From contig NZ_LR701493.1 of NCBI RefSeq assembly GCF_902498785.1, positions 1,116,724-1,180,723 on the forward strand: a stretch of DNA of 64,000 nucleotides. The letters run 5' to 3'. Source of the DNA: Sphingomonas sp. EC-HK361. Its GTDB lineage: Bacteria; Pseudomonadota; Alphaproteobacteria; Sphingomonadales; Sphingomonadaceae. The translations under genes and the position numbers were made by a program. Shown here one piece after another: positions 9,878-18,441 of the stretch. A model generated the notes under the pieces. It saw nothing but the letters and a program-made list of their open reading frames with translations, was not told the DNA's origin and made no database searches. Within the stretch, counting starts at the first letter, position 1. Each line of letters begins with the position of its first letter.

Positions 9878-11593
9878 TCATTGCCCGTCGACCGGCTCGG
9901 CGCCGCCCTCTTCATACAGCGTCGGGGTCAGGTCCGACACGTCGATGTCGCGGTTCGCATCGGGCACGACGCCCAGCATCGCGCCGACCCGCGCGATCGT
10001 GCGGCCGACGACCGGCGCGGCGTTCCACGCGGCGGTCTTCCACCCGCCGGTTTCCTTCGTTCCTTGCGGTGAATCGAGCATCGCGAGAACGACATAGCGC
10101 GGCGCGTCCATGGGGAAGGCGGCGGCAAAGGTCGCGACGTTGCGCGAATGGTCATAGCCGCCGGCGACCGCCGCCTCCGCCGTGCCCGTCTTGCCGCCAA
10201 CGCGGTAGCCCGGCGCATCGCCCTTGCGACCAGTGCCGCGCAGCACGATCAGCCGCAGGAACTGCCGCATCCGCGCGCTCGTCGCCGGGCTGATGACGCG
10301 GCGCCCGGCAGGCGCGTGCCCGGGCTGCAGCTTCATCAGCGTCGCCGGCCGCCAGATGCCGCCATTGACGAGCGCGGCATAGGCGCTTGCCAGATGGAGC
10401 GGCGTCACCGCGATGCCGTGGCCGTACGCCGTCGTCATCGTCGTCGTGCGCGCCCAATAGGTCGGCCAGAGCGGACGGCCCTTTTCGCGAAGCTCGATAT
10501 CGGGCTTCGTCCCGAAGCCCAACTTGTTGAACATGGCCTGCATCCGCTGCGGCCCGATCTCGTCGGCGACGCGCGCGGTCGCGACGTTGGAGGAGTAGAT
10601 GAGCGTTTCCGCCATGTTGAGCCAGCGCTTCGGGTCGCCGCGCTCGTCATGGATGGTGAACCGCCCGACCTGGAGCGGATGCGTCGCATCGAAGCGCCGG
10701 GTCATCGACGTGACGACGCCGGTGTCGAGCGCGGTCGCCATCGTGATCGGCTTGAAGGTCGAGCCGAGCTCGAACACGCTTTGCGTCGTGATGTTGCGCA
10801 GCTGCTCGGTGCCCGACTTGCCGACCCGGTTGGGGTTGAAATTGGGCAGCGAAACCATCGCGATGACCTCGCCCGTCGCCACGTCGAGGATGATCCCGCC
10901 GCCGCCGCGCGCCGAAAAGGTCGTCATCGCGCGGCCGAGCTCGCTCTCCATCGCCGCCTGGACGCGGGTGTCGATCGACAGCGCGACCGGCTGACCCGTC
11001 GATGCGGGATCGCGCAGCCGCTCGTCGAGCACGCGCTCCATCCCGCTCATCCCCCGCCCGTCGGTGGACAGAAACCCCAGCGCGTGCGCCGCCATCGTCG
11101 ATTGCGGATAGAGCCGCTGCGTCTCGCGCTCGAACACGATCCCCGGCTCGCCGATCGCGTTCACCGCTTCGACAAGCGACGGCGACGCACGGCGCTGGAG
11201 ATAGGTGAACGGCACCTTCTTCGTGAGCTGGCTATAGAACCAAGCCTGGTCGCGGTGCTCGGGCATCAGGTCGGCGAGTTTCTGCGCGATGTCGCTTGGG
11301 TCGCCGATCAGCTTCTCCGGATGGACGCCGATCGTCCACGCATCGATCGTGCGCGCGAGCGGCTGGCCGTTGCGATCGACGATATCGCCGCGCGGCACCG
11401 CGCCCAGCAAATTGCTCCGCGCGCCCGGCGCATCGAAGATCGCCAGCATCGCCAGCCGCCCGACGACGACGGTCACGCCGGCGGCGAACAGCAGCATCAG
11501 GATCATCAGGCGCATGTGCGCCGTCGCCAGCAGGGATTGGCGCTTCTCGTTCAGCCGCTGGACGCGGACGGGACGGGCGACGAGCGCGGTCAA
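9878..11593 (-). CDS. ftsI: Peptidoglycan D,D-transpeptidase FtsI (PBP3)
   Basis: This septal class B penicillin-binding protein cross-links peptidoglycan and works with FtsW. It has 571 residues: a cytoplasmic tail, one membrane anchor at about residues 29-48, a pedestal domain, then the transpeptidase domain with GSTFKP (active serine), YSSN and KTGTAE. The start appears to be TTG, overlapping the ftsL stop as TTGA. No better upstream start is available without a larger overlap. Confidence 0.95.
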   Translation of the reverse strand: MTALVARPVRVQRLNEKRQSLLATAHMRLMILMLLFAAGVTVVVGRLAMLAIFDAPGARSNLLGAVPRGDIVDRNGQPLARTIDAWTIGVHPEKLIGDPSDIAQKLADLMPEHRDQAWFYSQLTKKVPFTYLQRRASPSLVEAVNAIGEPGIVFERETQRLYPQSTMAAHALGFLSTDGRGMSGMERVLDERLRDPASTGQPVALSIDTRVQAAMESELGRAMTTFSARGGGGIILDVATGEVIAMVSLPNFNPNRVGKSGTEQLRNITTQSVFELGSTFKPITMATALDTGVVTSMTRRFDATHPLQVGRFTIHDERGDPKRWLNMAETLIYSSNVATARVADEIGPQRMQAMFNKLGFGTKPDIELREKGRPLWPTYWARTTTMTTAYGHGIAVTPLHLASAYAALVNGGIWRPATLMKLQPGHAPAGRRVISPATSARMRQFLRLIVLRGTGRKGDAPGYRVGGKTGTAEAAVAGGYDHSRNVATFAAAFPMDAPRYVVLAMLDSPQGTKETGGWKTAAWNAAPVVGRTIARVGAMLGVVPDANRDIDVSDLTPTLYEEGGAEPVDGQ

Positions 11594-12276
11594 CGCGAGC
11601 GGCGCTCCGTGCGCGCACCGCTCAGCAGATCGCCCAGCGTCGAATCGCTGAGCAGGCTGCGGTCGAGCATCGCCATCGCCTCGGCCTTGCGCAGTTCGAC
11701 GCGGCGCTTGGACGCCGCTCCGCTTCCGGGCATCGCAGCCGCCGCCGGCTTCGTGATCGCCGCGATCCGCGTCAGCGCGGGTGTCGTGGCGGGCCGGTCT
11801 TGCGGCGCGTGCTCTTCCTTTGCCTTCGCGACCTGAAGGACTGCCGGAGCTGGTGAACGCGTGGTGGAGGCGGTTTCGATGACGGCCGGGGTGATCGCCG
11901 CCAGTGCGTAGCCGGACAGCGAGGGAACGATCAGCTGCGCGGTCTGGACCTGACCGGCGGAGCCTGCGGTTGCCGGCGTGCCGTCGAAGCTGATCGCGGC
12001 GAGCTGCGCCTCGTCACGCACGAACTGGCCGGCGGTCGGCGCGACGAGCGCCAGCGTATCGCCGTTCCACCGCTCGAGCTGCGCGAGGTTCGCGCGCGTA
12101 TCGAACTCCGTTTCCAGCGCGCGAATGTCGCGCTGGGCGCCGGCGATCTGGCGGTTCATGCTTTCCAGATGCTTGCGCTCCGAGGCGACCTGCAACGACA
12201 CGAGGTAGAAGGCCAGCGCGACCATCGTCACGCCGCCCATCCAGCCCAGACCCTTCAACCGATAGGCCGCCGTCAT
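11590..12276 (-). CDS. ftsL: FtsL-like divisome protein with a long C-terminal tail
   Basis: Position between rsmH and ftsI, a short cytoplasmic N-terminus, one membrane segment at about residues 11-31 and a following coiled-coil stretch ([13 protein letters not shown]...) all fit FtsL, which bridges FtsB/FtsQ to FtsWI. At 228 residues it is about twice the usual length. The extra half is rich in Ala, Pro and Thr and looks disordered. ATG overlaps the rsmH stop, and the stop overlaps ftsI. FtsL is poorly conserved, so the name rests partly on context. Confidence 0.75.
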   Translation of the reverse strand: MTAAYRLKGLGWMGGVTMVALAFYLVSLQVASERKHLESMNRQIAGAQRDIRALETEFDTRANLAQLERWNGDTLALVAPTAGQFVRDEAQLAAISFDGTPATAGSAGQVQTAQLIVPSLSGYALAAITPAVIETASTTRSPAPAVLQVAKAKEEHAPQDRPATTPALTRIAAITKPAAAAMPGSGAASKRRVELRKAEAMAMLDRSLLSDSTLGDLLSGARTERRSR

Positions 12277-13238
12277 CGTAACGCCTCCACTGCCGCAACT
12301 GTTGACCAGGCCGGCGCTGCGGTGCGCCTGGCCGTTCTGAGCGTCGCCGAGCGCGCCCGCGGGTTGGCCGCGATCTCCGCCTCGCTCGCACGCACCGCGC
12401 GGCCCAAGATTTCGAAGCTCGGCTCGCGCACGTCGTTCGCCGCCGGCCGGTGGCGCGATCCTGCAGGGACGTTCCCCGACCGCTCGCGCAGGAACCGCTT
12501 CACCATCCGGTCCTCGAGGCTGTGGAAAGTGACGACCGCCAGCCGCCCGCCGGGCTTCAGCACGCGCTCCGCCGCTTCCAGCCCTTGCGCCAGCTCGTCC
12601 AGCTCGCGGTTCACATGGATGCGGATCGCCTGGAAGGTCCGCGTCGCCGGGTCCTTCTTGTCGTGCGGCTTGTGGCCCAGCGCCTTGCGCACCACCGTTG
12701 CCAGTTCCCCGGTGCGCGACAGCGGGCGCGCCGCGACGATCGCCTTGGCGACCCGGCGCGAACGCGGCTCCTCGCCATATTGGTAGAGCACGTCGGCGAT
12801 CGCGGCTTCATCGGCGGTATTGAGGAAGTCCGCCGCGCTCTCGCCCGACTGGCTCATCCGCATGTCGAGCGGGCCGTCACCCTGAAACGAGAAGCCGCGC
12901 TCCGCCTGGTCGAGCTGCATCGACGACACGCCGATATCCATCGTCACGCCGTCGACGGGGACGGCGCCCCGCGCCTCGAGTTCCGGCGCCATGGCGGAAA
13001 AGTCGGCGGCGACCAGCGTCAGACCGGCTTCCGCGTCTTCGAGCGCACGGCCGTTCGCAATCGCATCCGGATCACGATCGAAGGCGACGACGCGCGCGCC
13101 TTTCGCCAGCATCGCCCGCGTGTAGCCGCCCGCGCCGAAGGTCGCGTCGATATGGCATTCGCCGGGGGCAATGGCGAGCGCGTCGATCACTTCGCCCAGC
13201 AGGACGGGGACATGCGGGGATTTCGCGCCGCCGCTCAC
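12273..13238 (-). CDS. rsmH: 16S rRNA (cytosine1402-N4)-methyltransferase
   Basis: This SAM-dependent enzyme methylates N4 of C1402 in 16S rRNA. The start is GTG at 13236-13238, overlapping the mraZ stop as GTGA, giving 321 residues. Translation begins [16 protein letters not shown], followed by the SAM site [14 protein letters not shown], then [11 protein letters not shown] and [12 protein letters not shown]. The frame stays open far upstream, but that part is only mraZ read in another frame. Confidence 0.96.
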   Translation of the reverse strand: MSGGAKSPHVPVLLGEVIDALAIAPGECHIDATFGAGGYTRAMLAKGARVVAFDRDPDAIANGRALEDAEAGLTLVAADFSAMAPELEARGAVPVDGVTMDIGVSSMQLDQAERGFSFQGDGPLDMRMSQSGESAADFLNTADEAAIADVLYQYGEEPRSRRVAKAIVAARPLSRTGELATVVRKALGHKPHDKKDPATRTFQAIRIHVNRELDELAQGLEAAERVLKPGGRLAVVTFHSLEDRMVKRFLRERSGNVPAGSRHRPAANDVREPSFEILGRAVRASEAEIAANPRARSATLRTARRTAAPAWSTVAAVEALR

Positions 13239-13738
13239 AGCACCACCTTCTTTTCGGCGAGGTGATAGCGGCAGGCCGAGACCATCACGGCGGGGATGCC
13301 CGGCGTTTCGAACAGGATCGCCGGGTTCCAGATCTCGATCGTGTCGACCGCGCCCCAGAAGAAGGCGTAGCCGGCGATCTCGGCATGAAAGCGCGGGAAG
13401 CCGGGCATGATGAAGCGCCCGCTCGCATCGAACGGCGTCGCCTCCGCGCCCAGGCCGCCCTTGCGCTTGATGTTGTAGTCGAACTCGCCGTCGTCGGCGG
13501 GGTGCGCCTTTTCGCGCGCATCGAGATCGTCCGCCAACCGGTCGAGATAACCCGGATCGAACGCGACCAGGCAGCGCTCCTTCTGGTGCGCACCAATGAT
13601 GATGGTGCCGCCGCCCTTGCCTTCGCTGACCGGGGAATTGGCGATGAGGGTGGAACGAAGCGGCGCAGGGATGGCGACGCGGCCCTTGTCGTCGACAAGG
13701 CCGATGCCACTCCCGAGATACCGTCCTCTGTTCGACAC
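13235..13738 (-). CDS. mraZ: Transcriptional regulator MraZ
   Basis: This is the first gene of the dcw operon, encoding a ring-forming DNA-binding protein of the SpoVT/AbrB fold that in studied bacteria represses its own operon. It has 167 residues with two repeats; [13 protein letters not shown] marks the first. The start is GTG at 13736-13738, preceded by GAGG. Candidate MraZ operator repeats lie about 120 bases upstream. It is slightly longer than the E. coli protein (152). Confidence 0.93.
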   Translation of the reverse strand: MSNRGRYLGSGIGLVDDKGRVAIPAPLRSTLIANSPVSEGKGGGTIIIGAHQKERCLVAFDPGYLDRLADDLDAREKAHPADDGEFDYNIKRKGGLGAEATPFDASGRFIMPGFPRFHAEIAGYAFFWGAVDTIEIWNPAILFETPGIPAVMVSACRYHLAEKKVVL

Positions 13739-13859
13739 GCCAACCTCGCACTGCGGCGCGCACGACTCAACACTCCCCGAAAGCGACTTGCGTCACCTCG
13801 GACTGCCCGGATTCGGGAAATGGCGAGTCTGCCCCTCTACGTCCGCTGATTAGGTATCA

Positions 13860-13903
13860 GGGGCGCATCGGGGATGCAAAGGGATTTTTGGGGAAATTAG
13901 GGG
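13860..13903. promoter_or_regulatory. Candidate MraZ operator: five G-boxes at 10-base spacing
   Basis: GGGG (GGG in the third) occurs at 13860, 13870, 13881, 13890 and 13900 on the plus strand, one per helical turn. Known MraZ operators are G-containing direct repeats with a 10-base period upstream of mraZ. Here the G-runs are on the strand opposite to mraZ. On the minus strand a GATACCTAAT stretch just downstream could be a -10 region. Confidence 0.6.
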
Positions 13904-13995
13904 ATAGGCCCTTAGATCGGGGGTCCTGATCCGGCGAACCGCCACAGCCGGACGCCCGCGCCGGCGCCGAAACCGGCGCGCGCAACGTTTGGCAC

Positions 13996-14009
13996 GGGGA
14001 ATTTCGGGG
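13996..14009. promoter_or_regulatory. Second pair of 10-base-spaced G-boxes
   Basis: ACGGGGAATTTCGGGGAAAT places two more GGGG boxes exactly ten bases apart, just downstream of the 14036-14425 gene and about 90 bases beyond the main array. They resemble the 13890/13900 boxes (TTGGGGAAATTAGGGGA). Nothing else is seen in the 13739-14035 gap. Confidence 0.35.
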
Positions 14010-14035
14010 AAATCATGGTGTGAGTCGCGGCGCGA

Positions 14036-14425
14036 TCAGCGGTGCACGGTCGGGCGGACGGGCGGCGGCGTGATCGGGGCGGCCGCATTGGCCTCTACCG
14101 CCGCCGCATCAACCGCGGGGGCCACGCCCAGCTCGGCAAGCGGCTCGTTCGTGCCCGTCGTCGGCGCGGTATCATTCTCGGCGACGAGGTTCGCGACGAC
14201 ATCGGATCGCGAAGCCCCCACCGCGGTGACCGGGCGTTCGGTATTCACGGTCGAGAAGATCGCGCTGGCGAGTCCGATGAGCAGCATCACCGCCGCAAGG
14301 CCGACCATGCCGACCTTGACGCGCTGCGTCGCCTGTTCACGCGACCGTTCCTTCGGGGGTGCGACTGTCTTCATCCCGTCGGGCGTCTGTAGCGCTTCGT
14401 CGCGATGTTGTCGAATTTCGCTCAA
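14036..14425 (-). CDS. Single-pass membrane protein of unknown function
   Basis: I read this from TTG at 14423-14425, which overlaps the cysteine synthase stop as TTGA, giving 129 residues. An ATG at 14375-14377 would give a shorter form. After a charged cytoplasmic stretch there is one hydrophobic segment at about residues 38-58 (VGMVGLAAVMLLIGLASAIF), then an Ala/Pro/Thr-rich tail ending PPVRPTVHR, probably periplasmic. No domain is recognised. It looks co-transcribed with the cysteine synthase gene upstream. Confidence 0.6.
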   Translation of the reverse strand: MSEIRQHRDEALQTPDGMKTVAPPKERSREQATQRVKVGMVGLAAVMLLIGLASAIFSTVNTERPVTAVGASRSDVVANLVAENDTAPTTGTNEPLAELGVAPAVDAAAVEANAAAPITPPPVRPTVHR

Positions 14426-15402
14426 TCCGTCGCCGGTCCAAGCCCCTTCGTCGCACGCCACTGTGGGTTGTGAAGCGTTGAAAGATAACGGAATCCCGTG
14501 TCGCACAGGATCGTCGCGACACGGCTGCCCCCGCCGATCTGCCGCCCCAGCGCGATGGCACCCGCGACGTTGATCCCGGACGACAGACCCAGGCACAGCC
14601 CCTCCTCGCGAAGCAGCCGCTCGACCCAGTACCAGCCTTCGTCGTCGGAAATCCGGAACTGGGTATCGATCGGCGCACCGTCCAGATTGGCGGTGATCCG
14701 CCCCTGCCCGATCCCTTCCGCGACCGACGACCCTTCCGATTTCAGCTCGCCATGCGCGTAATACTCATAAAGCGCCGCGCCGTGCGGATCAGTGAGCGCG
14801 ATGGTCACGCGCTCGTCATGCGCCTTCAGCCCGAGCCCCACCCCCGCCAGCGTTCCCCCGGTGCCGACCGCGCAGGTGAAGCCATCGATCCGCCCTTCCA
14901 TCTGCTGCCAGATCTCCTCGGCCGTGCCGACGATATGCGCACGGCGGTTCGCGATATTGTCGAACTGGTTCGCCCAGACCGCCCCCGGCGTCTCCTCCGC
15001 GATCCGGCGCGAGGTGTGGACGAAGTGGCAGGGGTTCGAATAGGCCGCCGCCGGCACGAGGACGAGCTCCGCGCCGAGTGCGCGCAGCGTATCCATCTTC
15101 TCGCGGCTCTGCGTCTCGGGCATCACGATGACGGTGCGATAGCCCTTGGCGTTGGCGACGAGCGCAAGGCCAATGCCGGTATTGCCCGCCGTCCCCTCGA
15201 CGATCGTCCCGCCGGGCTGCAACGCGCCCCGCGCCTCGGCATCCTCGACGATGAACAGCGCCGCGCGGTCCTTCACCGACGCGCCCGGATTGGCATATTC
15301 GCACTTGCCGAAAATCTCGCAGCAGGCCGCAGCACTCGGCCCGTTCAGCCGGACGAGCGGCGTGTTGCCAATGAGCGATAGCGTGTCGGGGGTGATCTGC
15401 AT
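14422..15402 (-). CDS. cysK: Cysteine synthase family PLP enzyme
   Basis: This enzyme is expected to make L-cysteine from O-acetylserine and sulfide in the cytoplasm. GNTPLVRL opens the protein, NPGASVKDRAA holds the PLP lysine, and GTAGNTGIGLA binds the phosphate; GTGGTLAGVG and a C-terminal GLSSGIN follow. I chose the ATG at 15400-15402 (326 residues). An upstream start at 15438 would add 12 poorly conserved residues. The long QFRISDDEGWYWVERL segment resembles cysteine synthase A. A related beta-substituting activity cannot be excluded. Confidence 0.88.
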   Translation of the reverse strand: MQITPDTLSLIGNTPLVRLNGPSAAACCEIFGKCEYANPGASVKDRAALFIVEDAEARGALQPGGTIVEGTAGNTGIGLALVANAKGYRTVIVMPETQSREKMDTLRALGAELVLVPAAAYSNPCHFVHTSRRIAEETPGAVWANQFDNIANRRAHIVGTAEEIWQQMEGRIDGFTCAVGTGGTLAGVGLGLKAHDERVTIALTDPHGAALYEYYAHGELKSEGSSVAEGIGQGRITANLDGAPIDTQFRISDDEGWYWVERLLREEGLCLGLSSGINVAGAIALGRQIGGGSRVATILCDTGFRYLSTLHNPQWRATKGLGPATD

Positions 15403-15544
15403 GGCCCAAAGATAGGGATACCGCGGCGCTGGCGGCAAGCGACCATCGCTTGGCCGCGCGCAAGTTTCACCACACGCCGCTGGAACACCGGCCTGCGGAT
15501 CGCGCTTGACGGAACCTTGTGCATGCGCGAAGCGTCAGGGCGCT

Positions 15545-15931
15545 ATGAAGAGCCCCCTGTTCCTCGCCCCCGCCGCCCTGCTGTTCGCACTTGCGGCATG
15601 CAACTCACAACCCAAAAGCCCCGAGGTCGTGGACAGCAATCCCGATCCGATGGCGACCCAGCTCGCCAACGCAGCCCCTGTCGAGCTGCCGCCCGCGATC
15701 AAGGCCGACAAGACGATGCGTTGCAAGGACAACAGCCTCGTCTACGTCACCTTCTTCGACGGCGACAAGCAGGTCTTCGTGAAGACGAAGAAGGACGGCA
15801 CGCCGACGACGCTGAAGGCGCCAGCCGCCGGCGAAGCCTATGTCGCCGATGGCGGCTGGAAGCTGACCGGCAACACCAGCAACATCACGCTCGAACAGCC
15901 GGGCAAGGACTCGCTCACCTGCAAGGCGTGA
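15545..15931 (+). CDS. Small lipoprotein, MliC-like
   Basis: The protein has 128 residues and begins with a lipoprotein signal (MKSPLFLAPAALLFALAAC), with the acylated Cys at about 19. The mature part has a Cys pair, MRCKDN near residue 60 and LTCKA at the very end, enclosing a WKLTGNTSNITLEQPGKD strand pattern. That layout resembles the MliC/PliC inhibitors of c-type lysozyme, but the match is by eye only. A strong terminator follows at 15956-15990. The frame is open further upstream (15506), but the signal peptide sets the start. Confidence 0.7.
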   Translation: MKSPLFLAPAALLFALAACNSQPKSPEVVDSNPDPMATQLANAAPVELPPAIKADKTMRCKDNSLVYVTFFDGDKQVFVKTKKDGTPTTLKAPAAGEAYVADGGWKLTGNTSNITLEQPGKDSLTCKA

Positions 15932-15955
15932 TCGCAGCCTGACGACATTCCAACG

Positions 15956-15990
15956 ACGGCCGGCGAGACGCTCGCCGGCCGTTTTTCTTT
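15956..15990 (+). terminator. Rho-independent terminator after the lipoprotein gene
   Basis: A perfect 12-base stem (ACGGCCGGCGAG / CTCGCCGGCCGT) with a three-base loop is followed by TTTTCTTT. Confidence 0.9.
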
Positions 15991-16037
15991 GCCCGCGGCT
16001 TGCCACCCCGCGCCGCACAGGCCAGATTCCGCGCGTC

Positions 16038-16751
16038 ATGGCGACCATCGCGATCTACAGTCTGAAGGGCGGCGTCGGGAAGACGACGCTTGCGGTCAAC
16101 CTCGCCTGGTGCGCCGCATCGCTGTCGGCGCGCCGCACCTTGCTCTGGGACCTCGATGCGCAAGGGGCGGCAAGCTGGATGCTCCACGCCGGCCCCGCCC
16201 GCCAGCCGGCAAGCGCGCTGTTCCAGAAAGACGTCGATCCGGCCAAGCTCGTCCAGCCCACCGCCGTCGCGCGGCTCGATCTCATCGCGGCTGACGCGTC
16301 GCTGCGTGATCTCGACCGGCAGTTTCACGAACTCGATCGCAAGAAGCGGCTGCGCAAGCTCGTCGAATCGGCCGCGCGCGATCATGATCGCGTCATTCTC
16401 GATTGCCCCCCCGGACTCGGCGACACCGCCGATCAGGCGATCCGCAGCGCCGACCTGATCGTCGTCCCCGTCATCCCGTCGCCGCTGTCCGCGCGCGCCT
16501 ATGCCGCGGTCACCGATCATGTCGGCGCGCGGCGCCCGATCCTGCCGGTCTTCGTCATGGTCGATCGCAGGCGTGCATTGCACCGCGCCGCGCTCACCGC
16601 GCATCCGGCCTGGCCGGTCATCCCGATGGCGAGCGCGGTCGAGCAGATGGCGGATCGCCGGGCGCCGATCGGCACTTACGCGCGGGCCAGCCCCGCCGCG
16701 ACCGCCTTTGCCGATCTGTGGCGCCATATCGAGCAGCGGCTCGCCGGGTGA
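16038..16751 (+). CDS. ParA/MinD-type ATPase
   Basis: At 237 residues, this is a deviant Walker A ATPase: YSLKGGVGKTTLAVN at about residues 8-22, WDLDAQGAAS (A' motif) and ILDCPPGLGD (Walker B). Relatives position DNA or protein cargo by cycling on the nucleoid or membrane. No ParB partner is adjacent, so the cargo is unknown and it is not the usual chromosomal parAB pair. Its TGA overlaps the GTG start of aat, implying coupled translation. Confidence 0.85.
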   Translation: MATIAIYSLKGGVGKTTLAVNLAWCAASLSARRTLLWDLDAQGAASWMLHAGPARQPASALFQKDVDPAKLVQPTAVARLDLIAADASLRDLDRQFHELDRKKRLRKLVESAARDHDRVILDCPPGLGDTADQAIRSADLIVVPVIPSPLSARAYAAVTDHVGARRPILPVFVMVDRRRALHRAALTAHPAWPVIPMASAVEQMADRRAPIGTYARASPAATAFADLWRHIEQRLAG

Positions 16752-17506
16752 GAGCCCCCGTCGCGCCCGAGACGCTCGATCCCGCCCTGGTGCTCGGCGC
16801 CTATGCGGTGGGGGTGTTCCCGATGGCGGACAGCCGCGATGCGGGCGGCGTCTATTGGGTCGAGCCGCGCCGCCGCGCCGTCCTGCCGCTCGGCGGCTTC
16901 CACCTCTCACGCAGCCTTGCGAAGCGGATCGCCTCGGATCGCTTCCGGGTGACCGCCGACACCGCCTTTGCCGACGTGATCGCGCTGTGCGCCGAATCCG
17001 CCGAGGACCGGCCGGAGACGTGGATCAACACGACGATCGAGCAGGTCTTCCTCGATCTCCATGCGCGCGGCTTTGCGCATTCGGTGGAATGCTGGGACGG
17101 CGACCGGCTCGTCGGCGGGCTTTACGGCCTGGCGCTCGGGCGGGCCTTTTTCGGGGAAAGCATGGTCAGCCGCGCGACCGATGCGTCCAAGGTCGCGCTC
17201 GCCTGGCTCGTCGCGCGATTGAAGGTCGGCGGCTTCTCGCTGCTCGATTGCCAGTTCATGACCGAACACCTCGCGACGCTCGGCGCCGTCGAGGTTTCGC
17301 GCGAAGACTACAAGGCGTTGCTCGGTTCCGCCGTATCGGGGATCGACGGCGTCGCGGTCGCGGCCGGCGCGGTCGCATCCGCATCGTCGGGCGCCGCCGC
17401 ATTCGGCGCGCTCGACCGGCTCGGCGCCGGCGACACGCCGACCTGCTCGGTATCGGGGCCGGTCTCGGGGAATTTCATCGTGCAGCTCTTGACCCAGACG
17501 TCATAG
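16748..17506 (+). CDS. aat: Leucyl/phenylalanyl-tRNA--protein transferase
   Basis: Aat places Leu or Phe on the N-terminus of proteins with basic N-terminal residues, marking them for ClpS/ClpAP. It starts at GTG 16748 (GTGA overlap with the ParA gene). Conserved stretches are WINTTIEQ, SVECWDGDRLVGGLYG and GRAFFGESMVSR. Typical family members end near residue 195 of this 252-residue frame. The remaining C-terminal part is Ala/Ser/Gly-rich and lies antisense to the end of the DUF2155 gene for 199 bases. It may be a non-conserved tail. Confidence 0.93.
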   Translation: MRAPVAPETLDPALVLGAYAVGVFPMADSRDAGGVYWVEPRRRAVLPLGGFHLSRSLAKRIASDRFRVTADTAFADVIALCAESAEDRPETWINTTIEQVFLDLHARGFAHSVECWDGDRLVGGLYGLALGRAFFGESMVSRATDASKVALAWLVARLKVGGFSLLDCQFMTEHLATLGAVEVSREDYKALLGSAVSGIDGVAVAAGAVASASSGAAAFGALDRLGAGDTPTCSVSGPVSGNFIVQLLTQTS

Positions 17507-17979
17507 ACCGCGTTCTGCACGACGTTGAGCGACGGGCGTTCCTTGTAGAGCCAGCCCGAGAAGACCCGCCGCCAGTGCTGGTCGATCCCGTGCACGTCGA
17601 GCTGGACGAACGCGCCGGTCAGTTGCTGCTGCTCCCACGGCGCGGTGCGCTCGCAGGCGCGCAGCCGTATGATCGTATCGCCCATCCGCACCGCCTGCCC
17701 GACCTTCATCGGCACGTTGCGCGAGACGCCGTTGCGCTTGTTGAGCCAGCCGATCACCGCGGTGCGCTCGGCCATCGGCGTCGTCCCGGCATCGACGACC
17801 GGGTTGTCGCTATCGACCGACACGACATCGCCAGCGGGCGCTGCGGGCTGCGCGTCGGGGACAGCCTGGCTGGATGCGGCCGTGCGCGGCGCGGGCGAGT
17901 CGGTGCGGGTGGCGATCCAGGTGCCGACCCCGGCGGCCGCGACCACCGCGGCGACGCCGATCGCCAGGGCGCGGTTCAT
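17308..17979 (-). CDS. DUF2155 domain protein
   Basis: The protein has 223 residues. An uncleaved or cleaved N-terminal hydrophobic segment (about 5-22) points to the periplasm or membrane. A DUF2155-like core follows at about residues 75-170, with LNKRNGVSRN, RLRACERTAPWE, FSGWLYKERPSLN and YDVWVKSC. Family function is unknown. The last 50 residues are Ala/Pro/Ser-rich. Start ATG 17979 overlaps the NDUFA12 stop by four bases, and the 3' end overlaps aat on the other strand. Confidence 0.85.
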   Translation of the reverse strand: MNRALAIGVAAVVAAAGVGTWIATRTDSPAPRTAASSQAVPDAQPAAPAGDVVSVDSDNPVVDAGTTPMAERTAVIGWLNKRNGVSRNVPMKVGQAVRMGDTIIRLRACERTAPWEQQQLTGAFVQLDVHGIDQHWRRVFSGWLYKERPSLNVVQNAVYDVWVKSCTMKFPETGPDTEQVGVSPAPSRSSAPNAAAPDDADATAPAATATPSIPDTAEPSNAL

Positions 17980-18368
17980 GCGTCGGGCGTCCACGCCTCG
18001 TAATCGCCTGTCGCGGCGGCGCGCCTGCCGCCCTTTTCGAGCGCACCGGCCGGCCGATAGGCGAGCGCGGTGCCGGTCATGTTGGGGACCGCAGGCTTCT
18101 GCCAAGTGCGGCGCGGCGGCATCGACCGGTCGGGCACCTCATCGACCTGATGGTGCATCCAGCTGAACCATTCGGGCGCGATCCGGCTCGCGTCGTTGGA
18201 GCCGGCATAGATCACCCAGCGGCGCGGACGCCCCGCGGTGTCGCTGCCGCCTTCGTAATACAGGTTGCCGAGATCGTCCGAGCCGACCTGACGCTTGCCG
18301 CGCAGGCCCATCCAGGTGCCGAAGGTGGCGCCGGTCCACCAGGTGAACGGATTGAGGTTGAGTGCCAT
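17976..18368 (-). CDS. NADH:ubiquinone oxidoreductase NDUFA12-type subunit
   Basis: The 130-residue protein begins MALNLNPFTWWTGATFGTWM and contains GNLYYEGG, RRWVIYAGSNDASRIAPEWF and WMHHQVDEVP, the pattern of the complex I accessory subunit NDUFA12/B17.2 found in alphaproteobacteria and mitochondria. It probably binds the peripheral arm of complex I. The frame is open upstream to 18503, but the family's N-terminus and the spacing fix the ATG at 18366-18368. It is coupled to the DUF2155 gene. Confidence 0.93.
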   Translation of the reverse strand: MALNLNPFTWWTGATFGTWMGLRGKRQVGSDDLGNLYYEGGSDTAGRPRRWVIYAGSNDASRIAPEWFSWMHHQVDEVPDRSMPPRRTWQKPAVPNMTGTALAYRPAGALEKGGRRAAATGDYEAWTPDA

Positions 18369-18441
18369 TGTGGCCCAGCGCTTAGCCGCAAGCCGCGGCG
18401 GCTTCAACCGCTCGTCACGCCGCGCACCCTCGCCGCGCCGC

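Noticed and set aside
9868-9915. Upstream extension of murE
   Set aside because: It would overlap ftsI by 38 bases and lacks a ribosome site, while the ATG at 9867 has GAGG in good position.
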